From Anisodus tanguticus (lineage: Eukaryota > Streptophyta > Magnoliopsida > Solanales > Solanaceae), in NCBI GenBank assembly GCA_034509755.1, contig CM067556.1, forward strand, positions 44,314,045 through 44,378,044: a stretch of DNA of 64,000 nucleotides. Reading direction: 5' to 3'. Made by a program: the position numbers and the translations under genes. The notes below the pieces were generated by a model. The model was not told where the DNA came from. It did not search any database and was given only the letters and a program-made list of their open reading frames with translations. Shown piece after piece: positions 36,531 to 48,274 of the stretch. Positions within the stretch are counted from its first letter, which is position 1. Every line of letters starts with the position of its first letter.

Positions 36531-36905
36531 GCCAAAACCTTTTGTCTTATATTCGGATCATGAATCCTTGACGTACTTACATGGGAAAAAAAAAGGTTGA
36601 ATCTAAGAAATGCTAAGTGGGTAGCGTACTTGCAAACTTTCACTTTCTCTACAAGGCACAAAGATGGCCAATCCAATATAGTGTCGGATACACTTTCTCG
36701 GAGGTACGTAATGTTGACCGTGCTTGAACAAAAACTTGTGGGATTTGAAATTCTAAAGGAATTCTATGAACGAGATCCCGAGTTCAAGGACATAATGGTA
36801 GAATGCAATAGTGGAGTTCATGGTTCTTATTCCATAGTGGAAGGTTTCCTTTTCAAAGGGAACAAAGTGTGTGTGCCCAAATGTTCAATGAGGGAATTAC
36901 TTGTA
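36531..36905 (+). pseudogene. B1: RNase H C-terminal part and integrase N-terminus, out of order
   Basis: It starts with KPFVLYSDHESLTYLHG, reads through NLRNAKWVAYLQTFTFSTRHKDG and SNIVSDTLSRR, then the linker VLEQKLVGFEILKEFY and the beginning of the integrase zinc region (VEGFLFKGNKVCVPKCSMRE). In a normal element this lies after the block that here follows at 36906. No integrase core is found. Confidence 0.8.
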
Positions 36906-37415
36906 CTACGATCATTCATGGGATACAAAGTATCATCCGAGGACATTCATGTGAATCTATCCAAGGTGGAAACTCTCCGAAGTTGGCCTGAGCCTACGAA
37001 TGTAAGTAAGGTGAGATATTTCCATGGTTTGGCTTCTTTTTCTCATCGTTTCATTTAGGATCGTTGTACCCTTACTGCCCTTATCAATGAACTAATCAGA
37101 AAGGATGAGTATGAATGGTCCCAAGGAGCACAAAGAATATCGAAAGTCTTGGATAGAAGGATATATGAAGCACCGACTCTAGTTTTTCCAAACCGTGAAA
37201 AGTTATTTGAAGTTGAACATGAAACTAGTGGAATTGGTGTTGGTACCATCTTTTTCTCCAGCACACAATTGAGTGATGCACGATGCCATTATTCTACTTA
37301 TGACGAGGCATTGTATATTATGGGATCCTTGGTCCAATGCGGACATTATTTGGAGTCAAAACCTTTTGTCTTTTATTCGGATCCTTATTTGGAAAGGTTT
37401 GGGGAAAGCACCTAA
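36906..37415 (+). pseudogene. B1: RT thumb and RNase H N-terminal part, out of order
   Basis: It reads FMGYKVSSEDIHVNLSKVE, LRSWPEPTNVSKVRYFHGLASF (RT thumb/connection), then FPNREKLFEVEHETSGIGVG and YSTYDEALYIMGSLVQCGHY (RNase H start), ending with a second copy of KPFVFYSD. The 29-bp DNA segment 37355-37383 repeats 36531-36559 with two changes. A stop follows at 37413. Confidence 0.82.
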
Positions 37416-37523
37416 AACATAGAACTTCCGGCCTTGTTAAATATTGAAGGCATTAGTTCAACGTTTGATGTTGGATAATTATCCCCATATATAGATGACT
37501 AGAATTTGAGGGCAAATTCTGTT

Positions 37524-37537
37524 AAAGAAGGGGAGAT
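37524..37537 (+). promoter_or_regulatory. B1 polypurine tract
   Basis: AAAGAAGGGGAGAT lies immediately 5' of the 3' LTR start, where the plus-strand DNA primer of LTR elements forms. Confidence 0.85.
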
Positions 37538-39158
37538 TGATGAAAGAAAGGCCACGAGCTTACGCTCCCAACATGAGCCGAGAGGTGACTTGCGAAGAGT
37601 GCCAAAGATTGTCGTCCGTCATATGGTGATATGCGTAATATGGAATGGAATATAGAGTGGAGTTGAAGAGTGGACGTGATGATCCAAGAAGGAATATGTT
37701 TATTTTTGGCTTTTATGTAGGTCTTGGCCGAGACCACTTTCTTTTAGATTATTTTAATTCCTAGCTTAACTACTAGCTCTCCTTAGGACATAATTACTAT
37801 GTCGTGTAACAGAGTAAGGTGACAAGGCCAAGAACCATCTATAAGAAGAAGATTCCAAGGAGATAATTCATGAAATAACTAGTTCATACACTTATCTACA
37901 TGGATGACACAAAAGGGTGGCCTACAAAACATGAGGGGTTGGTTTCCCATTCGGTCGAACCTAGCTTCCAAATAGGTTATTCATGAACTAGCTAGTTCAT
38001 GCACTTATCTTCATGGATGACACCAAAGGTTGGCCTAGAGAACATGAAGAGTTGGCCGAAGCATTTCTCTTTTTCCATTTGGTCGAGATAGATGCTAGAA
38101 GGAGAAGCTTCCAACGTTTGCCAATGAGGTAATTCATGAGATAACTAGTTCATGCACATATCTACATGGATGACACCAAAGGTTGGCCTAGGGAACATGA
38201 AGAGTTGGGCCTTTCCTTTCTCCAAATCAGCCGAGAGTAATCCCTTTCCCATTGTGGCCGAATGGTTCATGTACTGTGTCTATCTAGTTGTTTTCTAGAA
38301 GGTATAAGTACTAGTATAAATAGGACATGTCGTTGATGTAAATAAACGTGGAAGATTTATGAAATATACTTGAGTTTTACTCAGCTTTGCTAAGTTATTC
38401 AACTTTTGTGTTGATTAATTTAGTTGGTCCTTTTATGGGCCATCGGTCCTTTGGTGGTCCGAACCTCGATCCTTTTGTGGGCTAAACCCTTGGTACAATT
38501 ATAGTTAGAACTTTTGTGATCTAGCTAAACCCAAGCTAATGTTTCCTTCAGTGTAGTTTAGTTAGAGCTTTTGTGATCTAACTACGTCCAAGACAAGGTT
38601 CTATCCAGCTTTTCACCCTACCTCACTTGGTTTGCACCCAAGCTTGTCCTTAGCAACCTCATGTCCATTCTTTGTCCCAATTAGGCCTACTTCACTTGGC
38701 TTGCACCTGAGCTTGTCCTTAGTAACCTCGTTTCTAATCCTTGTCCAAATTACTTCATCATTTTCACCACCATTAACTACAACATTTCCCCAACGCACAC
38801 ATACAAAGTTATTAACCGAAACACCCCAAAACCACCCGAACACCCCAACCATTTCCCTTACCGTCCCGGTCGAGTCCCTATACCATAAACCTACTGTCCC
38901 ATTCAGTTTCTGCCACCTTACCACCATCCAACCACTAAACCCTGACCACCAATATAACCTTCAACGTGTCTAGAACTTCCCCACAAAATGTCTTAACCCA
39001 TTTCCACCATAAATTACCCGTGTAAGCGCCCACAACACCACACTGTCCGGTGAATCCGAGAAACTGACACCCCACCTTTTGAGTCCATTTTCATGTCAAC
39101 CTGTGTCCAACCTAACTTTGACCAACCTAGCCTCACAAACCCCTTCTTATATACATCA
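37538..39158 (+). mobile_element. B1 element 3' LTR
   Basis: It starts TGATGAAAGAAAGGCC and ends TATACATCA (1621 bp), then the target duplication GTCTT (39159-39163). It is highly similar to 33725-35175 apart from the extra block at about 38590-38730 and scattered substitutions. Its palindrome at 37981-38001 is perfect. The frames at 38613 and 38632 are LTR text. Confidence 0.94.
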
Positions 39159-39163
39159 GTCTT

Positions 39164-40021
39164 TTCCAAATCCAAGATACTAGAGTAGAAACATTGAATG
39201 CTCTGAATACAGTTGGAACTATTAAATATTTCTTGGGGTTCCCAAAGGGTGGTTGTTAAGAAAGGAAATGCAATTAATACGCAAGGAACCCCTTTTTAAT
39301 GAGACATCACATGGAACGAAAACTTACGAGTAGGGTTCCACCATTCTTGAATATGACGGCTATCGGGGGGGTGAGAAAATCAGTAGTGGAGGCAATCACA
39401 AATCGCTCCGGCTAACCTCTGTCATGATCATCATCAAGATAGGTGAGGATGACTTTACTACCCTTCCAAGATAAATTGATGATTCCTCTGTTGAAGGCGC
39501 ATGGAGAGTAAACCCGGATCAAGTAATCTAGGGTGAAGTCTACGTGGTAACATTGGTAAAATATTTGAGATTCACAACTGCCCTCTATACTTGTTGTGCT
39601 ACTTGGGTCAAGCATACCTTGTAACGCCAACAGAAGTCAAGGATAACTTCATCTATTCCATCACTAATCTTCATTGAAAATGGGTACATATATACATATG
39701 AGTATCCCTACCGGTTGGTAGTTATTCTATCATCTTCCCCTAACATAATGACCTCAGAATCGGTCCATCGACAGTCTATTTTCACAATCAATAGCAAATT
39801 GGAAGCTATCCTAGATTGGTAATTGCCAGCGTAAGAATCTCGGTCACCCGGCTGGCCCCTAATGACATTTGTTTCTCTTGAAGATCATTGTATACGTGCT
39901 AATTATTTGGCATTAAATATTTAATAGGAGGATTTCGGCCAGGAGAGGCCTCCTCAAGGTGGTGAAGTTCATCTTCAATGGCAGAAATCAGTGGTTAAAC
40001 GTCAGTTGAAATTCCAGCCAT
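39164..40021 (-). pseudogene. coiled-coil reading frame remnant, upstream half
   Basis: On the minus strand a possible start (Met-Ala-Gly-Ile-Ser-Thr-Asp) lies at 40021. Frames with several stops follow: ISAIEDELHHLEEASPGRN…, then 39630-39412 with CYHVDFTLDYLIRVYSPC and VILTYLDDDHDRG. After a stop comes RFVIASTTDFLTPPIAVIFK. The sequence is the upstream part of the frame found at 33719-31929; the two halves become adjacent if B1 and one GTCTT are removed. Product unknown. Confidence 0.5.
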
Positions 40022-41401
40022 GTCGGAACTTAGGAGAGTGTTACTTTCAGAGGAAGGGCTTGGCTCATTTTACATGTTATGAGAACAGGAAGATATAAGA
40101 AGGATCTTTTTAGAGATCGAAATTCTCTTGAAGTTTTCGTTTGAAGGAAAATTTTCAAACGGAATGGTAAAGTAGCAAGCATAAGAGGTAAGCAAGTATT
40201 TATAAGAAATGGTTTTGCAGAGTCATTATTGCCCCGGTATCTAGAGAGCGAGAATGCAAATCAACCTCCACTCCAGACATAACACGTGCAATGTGAAGGG
40301 ATAGAAATGTAAAAAAGATGCAACTCATCATGATTACACTGATTTATGTCAATCAGAGTGATAAATCGGTTGCCGCCATTTCAAAAGTGTTTAATAGGGA
40401 GGTAATGATTGACATTTCAAATCGAATCGTTATGATGTTTCATTTTCCTGCTATTAAAGTTCATAGGTTTTGAGTTGGCTTGAAGACAAAGTTCAAATCC
40501 ACTTCCTGGACGCAAATGGGATTTCGATCGGGAAGTGCGGAGACTATCTATATACGATAAATTTTTACTACAACTTGATGAATTCTATCATGGCACGTGG
40601 AAAAAAGGATGAGATAGATCAGAATCAGCCAAAAGTGCACCAGAGGCTCTTGCGTTGTACTAGAGGTATTGAAAGGTTGGTAGTACCAGAAAACATGATA
40701 CGAAAGGGCCTATTCAATTACCAACGGGAAACCTTTATAAAAATAGCATTACACCTCCATATCATTAATAGCAGTAATGATCACCTTTATTGTCCGTTAT
40801 TACCATACCATTAATATGTGATGTTAATAGTGGCATAATTCATGGAATGTGTACCCTAGAGTCCAAGTATAAATAGGACTAATCATTTCATTGTAAGGAT
40901 ACCATAAAAGGAGATATAATACACATGTACTACTTACATATTTTCTAGTTCTTATCTCAATTGGGCATTACAGTATCACAATTAGTGTCTTGCCCGAAGA
41001 CTCTAGCTCAAAGCTTCTCCAAGGCTCAGGCTATTCTAACTCTTTACTTTCAATTACATGCTATTGATATTAGTTTCAATTACTAATTATCTTGCTATCT
41101 TGTTCACTTGAGATCCACGTGTCCTTGACTACGTATACATATTTGATTATACCAAATTATTGGTAAACAATCCCATAAGAGGTCCGGCAAGATGCAACTA
41201 AACATCAAAATGATACAACTTATAACTAGGACCAGAGTGCTAAGAACAAGTTGCTTTGTCAAAAAATGTAGGCAAGAAAAAGATATTTAGCTCAAGTAGC
41301 GGATTGAGCTGCCATCCAAAGAGAATTGGAGATCAAATTCATCACTTCACTCAAATTGTTGAGGTATGAACAAGGATTTCAATTTATTAAAGTAGACACC
41401 A
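40022..41401 (+). other. LTR-like stretch with TATA box, plus-strand; unknown frame
   Basis: A TATAAATAGG box at 40868 is followed by leader-like text ending near 41150, as in the R-U5 part of an LTR. I found neither a clear TG…CA pair nor a tRNA primer site. A 114-residue frame at 40470-40814 has no motif I recognise. If the stretch is the 3' LTR of a plus-strand element, the minus-strand coiled-coil frame to its left would be an antisense extra frame of it. Confidence 0.4.
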
Positions 41402-43750
41402 TGTCACGCCCTGCAACCCACCCCAACGCAACATGCATCCGATGCTAAGGAACCACATGGATAATTAACAATTTCATTTATAAAAGTAATCACTGGAAGT
41501 TTAATATAAATAACTAGTTGTAAAATGTGGTAAACACCCCAACAAGTCATACGAGTCTTCAACAATCTACCCCCAACACAACGTCTAACTATGGATCTTC
41601 TAAGAAACATAAAATGAGTCTAACACATCGGGGCGCAACCCGAAAACTAAAAAATAAAGCGAGATAGATAGGGGGTTCCATGAACAAAGGTGTGGGCTCA
41701 CTAATAAGTCTGAAAAGAAGCAAGTTCTCCTACTCTGTATGTGTATCACAAACATGCTATTATTCGTTAACTAACATACCGTAGAAAATAATGGTATGCC
41801 TGAGTACTGAATTTGTGTCTACTGGACAATAGTTAATAAATCAGAATAATATATTGAAATCAGTAAAATAGTACCAATGAAAAATAGTTCGAAAGCCAAA
41901 GATAGAGTAAGTAGTAACCTTAGCAAAATCACCAATAAAAGCCAATAACACATGAATATATCAATTTCAATTTATTATACCATTTATCACATTATGTCTT
42001 CTCACTGATGAACTCAAGATCATCAATAAGCCACTCACAAGCAACTAAAGTGTAAGACATACTAATACTGGCCTGAATTAATATAATAATGAGATGACCA
42101 CGTAAGGTTCCCTAAATTGAATAAAAGCACCACATCGGGGCTATCAACTCATAGTGGCTACCCTTCTTCCTGAATAACAAGGAAAAGACCACAACAGGGT
42201 TATAAACCCTCAATGGCCACTCTTCCTTCCGAATAGCTAAGAAAAAACCACACCCGGACTAGAAACCCTTAATGACTACTCTTCCTCCCGAATGGCTAGA
42301 CAAAACCCACTTGAATAAGTACTGAATACCCTTCCTCCCAAGTAGCTAGGCCAAATACAAACAATAGAAATCATGGCATAATAGTTGAATCACAATCATA
42401 GCATTGAAGCCGAATCACTCATTATGGATTATATTCATCATCCCGTAATAACGGGTATACCACTGTTATTAATCAATTTAGAAACCAAGTTTAAATCATT
42501 AATCAATTTTAATTCAACGAGACCCGTTCATAGGGGAAAACACCTCAAATATCCAAACCTTCAAAATCAAGTTTAAAGCATCGCTTATAGGGTAAATCAT
42601 GTTCAAAGCATTATAATTCAATTTCAATCATCCCTAGATAGCGGAAATCATGGATATATATATATATACACACACACATAAGGTTTAATGTGTGCTTGTG
42701 CCTCACACGCATAAACCTTGCCAAATAAACCATTTTAAAGGTTTAAAAGTATGTTCGAAATGAGACATACCTCAATTTCAATTAAAACGCTACCAAACAA
42801 ATTTTTTGATGTTCAATAATCACTCTACATTTGATTTAGATAATAAATATTAGAAATTTATAATTTTCTCTTGAATTCCCACTATTTTTGAAAAATAGGG
42901 TTTTTAAGCCAAATTCGTGTTCATGCTTTCATACGATTCACCCATGATTATAGCGTATTTCAAACAATATAAAAACCCAAACACAATCTGATACATATAC
43001 TAGAATTACAAAAACTTACCTCATGATGAATTCCCAACGATTCTTTTCTTCAACCGTTCTTGAATAGAATTCTCACAATATATAGAATAGATGATGATTG
43101 TAGTATTAATATTTATGATGTTGAGGTAATAATCATGGGGTTTGAGTAAGAACTTAACTTAGGTGTTTTGGGGAAGCCTTAGGGTTATTTTCTCTAAAAA
43201 AAGAGGTCCAAACGAAACGGGAAAAAGTTTTGACGAAGTTAAAAACTTATAAAATTCAGAACCAAAAAAGGAAGAGTTTCTATGACCTTGCGCCGCAATC
43301 CCATCACAAGCAACTTCCATTGCTATGGATTTGCTTTATGAATCCATTACAACATGCCAAAAACATCTCAGATACATTAAATTCTTGCACTACCCTTGCG
43401 ACGTAAGGGTGTCGCGATAGCCGTCAGGCTTTAGTAAAATAGGCATAACTCCTAGATCAGATCTCCGATCGAGCTGGTTCTTATATGGTTTGAAATTTAT
43501 TACAAAGGGATACAACTTTCATCAAGGAAGTTTTCTCCAATTCCCAATGGATCTACACAAACTAGATAGATGTAAGAACTATCACAGACTTAGATGATTT
43601 AATCAAATCTTACGCACCTCACTATGTCCCTTGAGTTCCAAAACAACTATTTTCACCCAAATTCACATTTATAGTAATTATTATAGCTAACATGTCACAT
43701 TAATACTCATTTAACACATTCAAATCGAACCCAAATTTATGAAGTGTTAC
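41402..43750 (-). mobile_element. family F LTR, 3' LTR of a minus-strand element
   Basis: The minus strand ends GTTGCAGGGCGTGACA at 41402 and starts near 43750 (GTAACACTTCATAAATTTGG). Polypurine-like text (minus GAGGGGGAGATAAG) is just to the right. A short TA/CA microsatellite is at 42654-42679. The same LTR start recurs at 44637 (shared CCATCCGATGCTAAGGAACC-type text). The frames at 41404 and 42385 are LTR text. Confidence 0.82.
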
Positions 43751-44636
43751 CTTATCTCCCCCTCAGGATCATTCATCCTCGAATGAGAGTTATGGACTAA
43801 GATGTTCACTAAACCTCAAATTGTCAAGTTTTTCACCAGAGTCCTTTTGTATTACGAGCTATCCCAAAATAAGCTCAGCTAAAAACTTAACAATAACCAT
43901 ATGGTCCTCACAATAACTCCTACAACTACAACAAACAAGCCTAAATACGAAATAAGGGACTCATACCTTTAGTCTACATTTTTAACGATTCAAAAAAAAA
44001 GTTACATATGCCTGGAATAGGGAATATGTGAAAGTATTACGACCTGAGTATCATTGAAAATAACTAGATGGTAAATACACCCTTTTGGGATCAACTTATA
44101 AGGCTTAAGATAAGAAATAAACTTACCTCGAGGCTTAGTAATTTTACCATTCTACACCAAAATAAAGGGCAAGGTACTTAGTCACATAAGAAAGATTTGA
44201 ACCCAGATCGATCAATGAATATGTATCAAGAGTCAAATAGTTAGAATGCATGTCTTAAAATATCAATGACTATACCTTAAAATCAACAACAAACACCTAC
44301 TATAAAATTTCAAGCGACTTTATATCATTCATCAAATCATACATCATATCAAATGTGCATCTCATAGCACCATTGTTCACTAGGTTAGAAACTTCAGTGT
44401 GAGTTAAAGCCATCTTCGCAAGGCACGAGTAACAAACATGTCAGAATGATCATAAAGGAAATTCAAGCTCTAAAGAATAATCTAGAATTAATAAGAATGA
44501 GAAAATCCTATAAATGTCTTGGTAGTCTTTCAATCATGCAGGTGATCAGGCTGCACGAGGAAGGCTCCAATAGCATAGCTCCACAGACATAGACTAATTC
44601 TAGGACAGTTCTAAACCTAGGCTCTGATACAAAGCT
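43751..44636 (-). mobile_element. family F internal region, mostly deleted
   Basis: Only 886 bp separate the two F LTRs. The left part carries the PPT side (ATCCTCGAATGA, typical of the pol end). The middle resembles A1 text next to the protease region (AAGATAAGAAATAAACTTACC versus 11017). The right end carries a PBS-like minus TTGTATCAGAGC (44621-44632). No RT, RNase H or integrase is present. Confidence 0.7.
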
Positions 44637-45130
44637 TGTTACACTCCGAAACCCACCCCGGCGCACATTCATCCGATGCTAAGGAACCACATCGGAAGCA
44701 CCTTATAAAGATAACTAAGCGACAATCTCAGTTAACGCTTTCAACATTTATTAAAAACAAGTCATTACGTACAAATGAAAACATGCCCACACTTATAAAA
44801 GTAACCACCAGAAGTCTAATATAAAGTCGTAAAATATGGCACACACCCCAACAAGTCATTAGAGACTTCAAGAATCTACCCACAACAAAATGTCTAACTA
44901 TGGAGCTTTATAAGAAATATAAACTGAGTCAAAAACATCGGGATGCAGCTCAGAAACTAAAACAATAACGCTAGATAGATAGGGGTATCCCAAGAATAAG
45001 GGTGTGGCTCACCTATAAGTTTTAAAAGAATCATGTTTGCCTACTCCATATGCATTTCACGAACATGCTCTCCTTCTTTACCTAACATGTGATAAAAAAA
45101 TAATGGTATGCCTGGGTAGTGGGTACTCAG
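44637..45130 (-). mobile_element. family F 5' LTR, cut by family C LTR
   Basis: The text parallels 41402 onwards (CCCACCCCGGCGCACATTCATCCGATG…, …AATGGTATGCCTG), then stops at 45130 where a C LTR begins. The continuation is not seen in the window. Confidence 0.78.
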
Positions 45131-47821
45131 TATCACAACCCAAAATAAAGGGACATGACCGTCACCCGGTCCTTGCTGGCCGAGTATTGACGTACACTTA
45201 ATACTATTCTTCTGTATTGTTCATAAGGGCCAATGAGGCCAACATAAATAATGATCCGTAAATATGACAAATAAATAATGAAACATCAGTTATATTAACA
45301 TGTGTAGATATAAGGGCCAGCCAGGCCACCATGAAAACTATACATAAGATAGGGTCGTCAAGGCTATATGCATCAAACTGTAAGATATCAAAGTTGTACT
45401 CATACTAGACACAAGACAACATGTCTATGATCCTCTAAGAATACATAGCCATCATAAGTTGGGACAAGGCCCCGACATACTCATAATCACCTGTATATAC
45501 CTATGAATAATGACACATGGAGGTGAGTCCGGAGAAGTGGACCTCACCAACCAGTCGCTGAATCCGGAGGTCTAATGGATAGCCATCAACCTGTCTATCA
45601 GGACCTACAGCACGGTATGCAACATCCAAAAAGAAAATGTCAGTACGAATAAAGTACTGAGTATGTAAGGCAGGAAAGCATAAACAAGAACAACAGTGTA
45701 AAGAGGGATAAAAGAGATACAACCTGTAACATTCGACTACCTTTGAGGGCGACTAATATGCAATGTATGTTACATATATATACTTTTAAAAAAACATATG
45801 CCTCTGTGGACATCATCATCTATTGTACCCGGCCGTAACAGGCTTGGTAAAAATGTACCCGACCATCATAAGGATAAGTAGAATCATACCCGGCCATGTG
45901 GAGCTCGATAAAACCCAATTGATCAGCGGTTTCACAATAGGTGTCATACCCGGCCGACTATAGTGCATATTAGTAGAATAAAATAGATACGTATAAATAA
46001 TGCATGATGGACCCATAAAATGACATTCTGAGCCTTTCAGAGCGACGTAAGGTCGCTAACCTCTGAATATGTTATTAGAGATAACTCGTCATTATGAACT
46101 TTATAAGAATCAGGAAATACCAACATTATATGATAATATGAGAATAAAAAGATTCAACATCATCAATTAAAGTTCCATAATAAGATAACATGAGAACAAA
46201 AATGGAACTTGAGTACTCCTCATTAGAATGAAACAATACGGTCAATTATATCTTCTAAGAGTAGAGTATCTTTTGGAAGCTCATTTGTTACTTTACGTTC
46301 ATTAGAGTCATGAAAAATAAAGGAACAGATAGACTCACATATATGTATTATCTCCTCAATCCACAACCAAGCTTAAAATAATCCTCTTGTGTCTACAATA
46401 AGTGACACGATATCATCGCCAATGTACAATGTCGTAACTATCGTATTTCGCTAATTATATAACCTACAGAAAAATGGGTGGCATCTCCCCTATTTATACT
46501 ACATCCCAAATACCACTAAGGGTCATCAAATATCCCAACAACAACAACACAATCAAATATAAGTTTTCCAATTACTTTGACAATCGTATTGAGCGACACA
46601 CTTGATTTACGAATAACGAAAATAATATGAATCCATTTATTATTCCATAATCTGTCTACATAACTTGTGAAATTACACTTAGGCTTACCATATCATTTTC
46701 ATCCCAACATATCCTAGAAACAATCTTCAAAACAGTCCACACGCTTACACTACAACCTTCATTTAAATTCATAGTTTTTACATGTTTTCTCCTTTTTCAC
46801 ATAATTAATAAATTAATAATCTCAATAACAGTAACCAAAACATAATCAGTTTATATTCCATAATTTCCAGCCATTAGAAATCATATTTATCACCTCAAAA
46901 CAGTCCAACAAAACAGTAGCCATATCTTAGGCTATTTCAATGTTATCCTGTAGTATTTTTCTTCAAACAACTTTATCAACATGGAATTAAGATTAAGAAA
47001 AACCAAGTACATGTTATACATACCTTGAAAATAATCTACAATGCAAAATCCAATCGTGGTTCAGCTCACAACCACCCTTAATATCATAACAACATCCTAG
47101 AAGTGTTTTTCCTCACTTTAGCTAATCTTTTGTGTTGATCTAGGATGAAAGTATTTGGTTTCATGTTTGAACCTTCCAAATATGGTAGAGAGGGTTTTAG
47201 GGAGTATATGGACGAAGTGGGATTTGAAAATGAGCAAAAAGGACACTTCAAACACTTTTAAAGCTCCCCAAAGTCGGTACCGCCTCAAGTGGGCCCCAAA
47301 CTGGTTGCATGCGCAGTTTTGCAAAAATATGAATATCTCTCTACTCTGATGACGTATTGACAACCGGTTCAATATGTTGGAAACTACCCTCGTAGACCTT
47401 ATATTATATGGGTGGATTACCCCATAACTCTAAGTATATTTGGAGAAAATCTCATTGATCAGACCCAAATTTCAGTAAAACTATAAAAATAACTTATGAA
47501 AAATTTTGCCAATTTTTGTTTTACAACTCGCTTGACTTCAAAACATAACACACAACTATTATAGGATCCAAATAACTCATAAAATTACCTTCTTATCATG
47601 TTAAATACTCCTAGTATTACCCCAAAAGTAAGGGTTATAACATTCCCAACTTGTCAACTTTCAACAAAACTTAGTTTCTTCGATTCATTTAACTTCTAAA
47701 CCTTCTGACATGTGATATACATAGTTTTAAAGACTCGTGAACTTGAGACTGGTATTGCTTTCCAATATTATGTCAACTTAATTATGACACACTTTAACGT
47801 ATGAAAATGTGGGATGTAACA
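45131..47821 (-). mobile_element. family C LTR (C1), 3' LTR of a minus-strand element
   Basis: The minus strand starts TGTTACATCCCACATTTTC at 47821 and ends GGTTGTGATA at 45131 (2691 bp). Polypurine text (minus AAGGGGGAGGA) is immediately right. It contains several TACCCGGCC / TACCCGACC subrepeats at 45828-45955. It matches the copies at 62001 and 62715. Frames within it (45501, 45816, 47118) are LTR text. Confidence 0.82.
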
Positions 47822-48274
47822 TCCTCCCCCTTAAGGACATTCATCCTCGAATGTAAAATTCCACGAGGGTTAAGTCACATATTTTACTACAAAATGTAAC
47901 CATTCATACTACCCTATGTTTCTTATATTGCTATACCAAATTGTATGCGTGTGTCAAGAAATCTTTACGGGTGATTGTTACCTTATAGGGTTGATTCTGC
48001 TTCTTTTATCCTTTCTTTCATCCAGTAATTTCCGCAGTGTTCTAGTCCTTTATAACTCTTAACAAGATTTAACTTGTGGACTCATTATCCTTGTAGTCTA
48101 CTCTTTCTCTTATGGTTGAGCTTTTTAGGTGGGATTCCCTTGAAGGTTTACACATTTTCTGAACTTCGGCCTCTCAGAGATATTCACATGTTCAACATAG
48201 TCTTATATTGTCTTTTGATTTAGTTTATTTTTGTGCATTCATCAATTCATGACTAAGGGTTACACCTCCATAAC
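47822..48274 (-). mobile_element. family C internal 3' end, cut by the B2 insertion
   Basis: The ATTCATCCTCGAATGTAAAATTCC phrase next to the PPT is the usual pol-end text of these chromoviruses. No frame survives. The internal region probably resumes at 58479 on the other side of the B compound. Confidence 0.65.

Noticed and set aside
40470..40814. 114-residue open frame as a candidate gene
   Set aside because: No motif, no start context, and it sits in an LTR-like stretch. I keep it only as part of that region.
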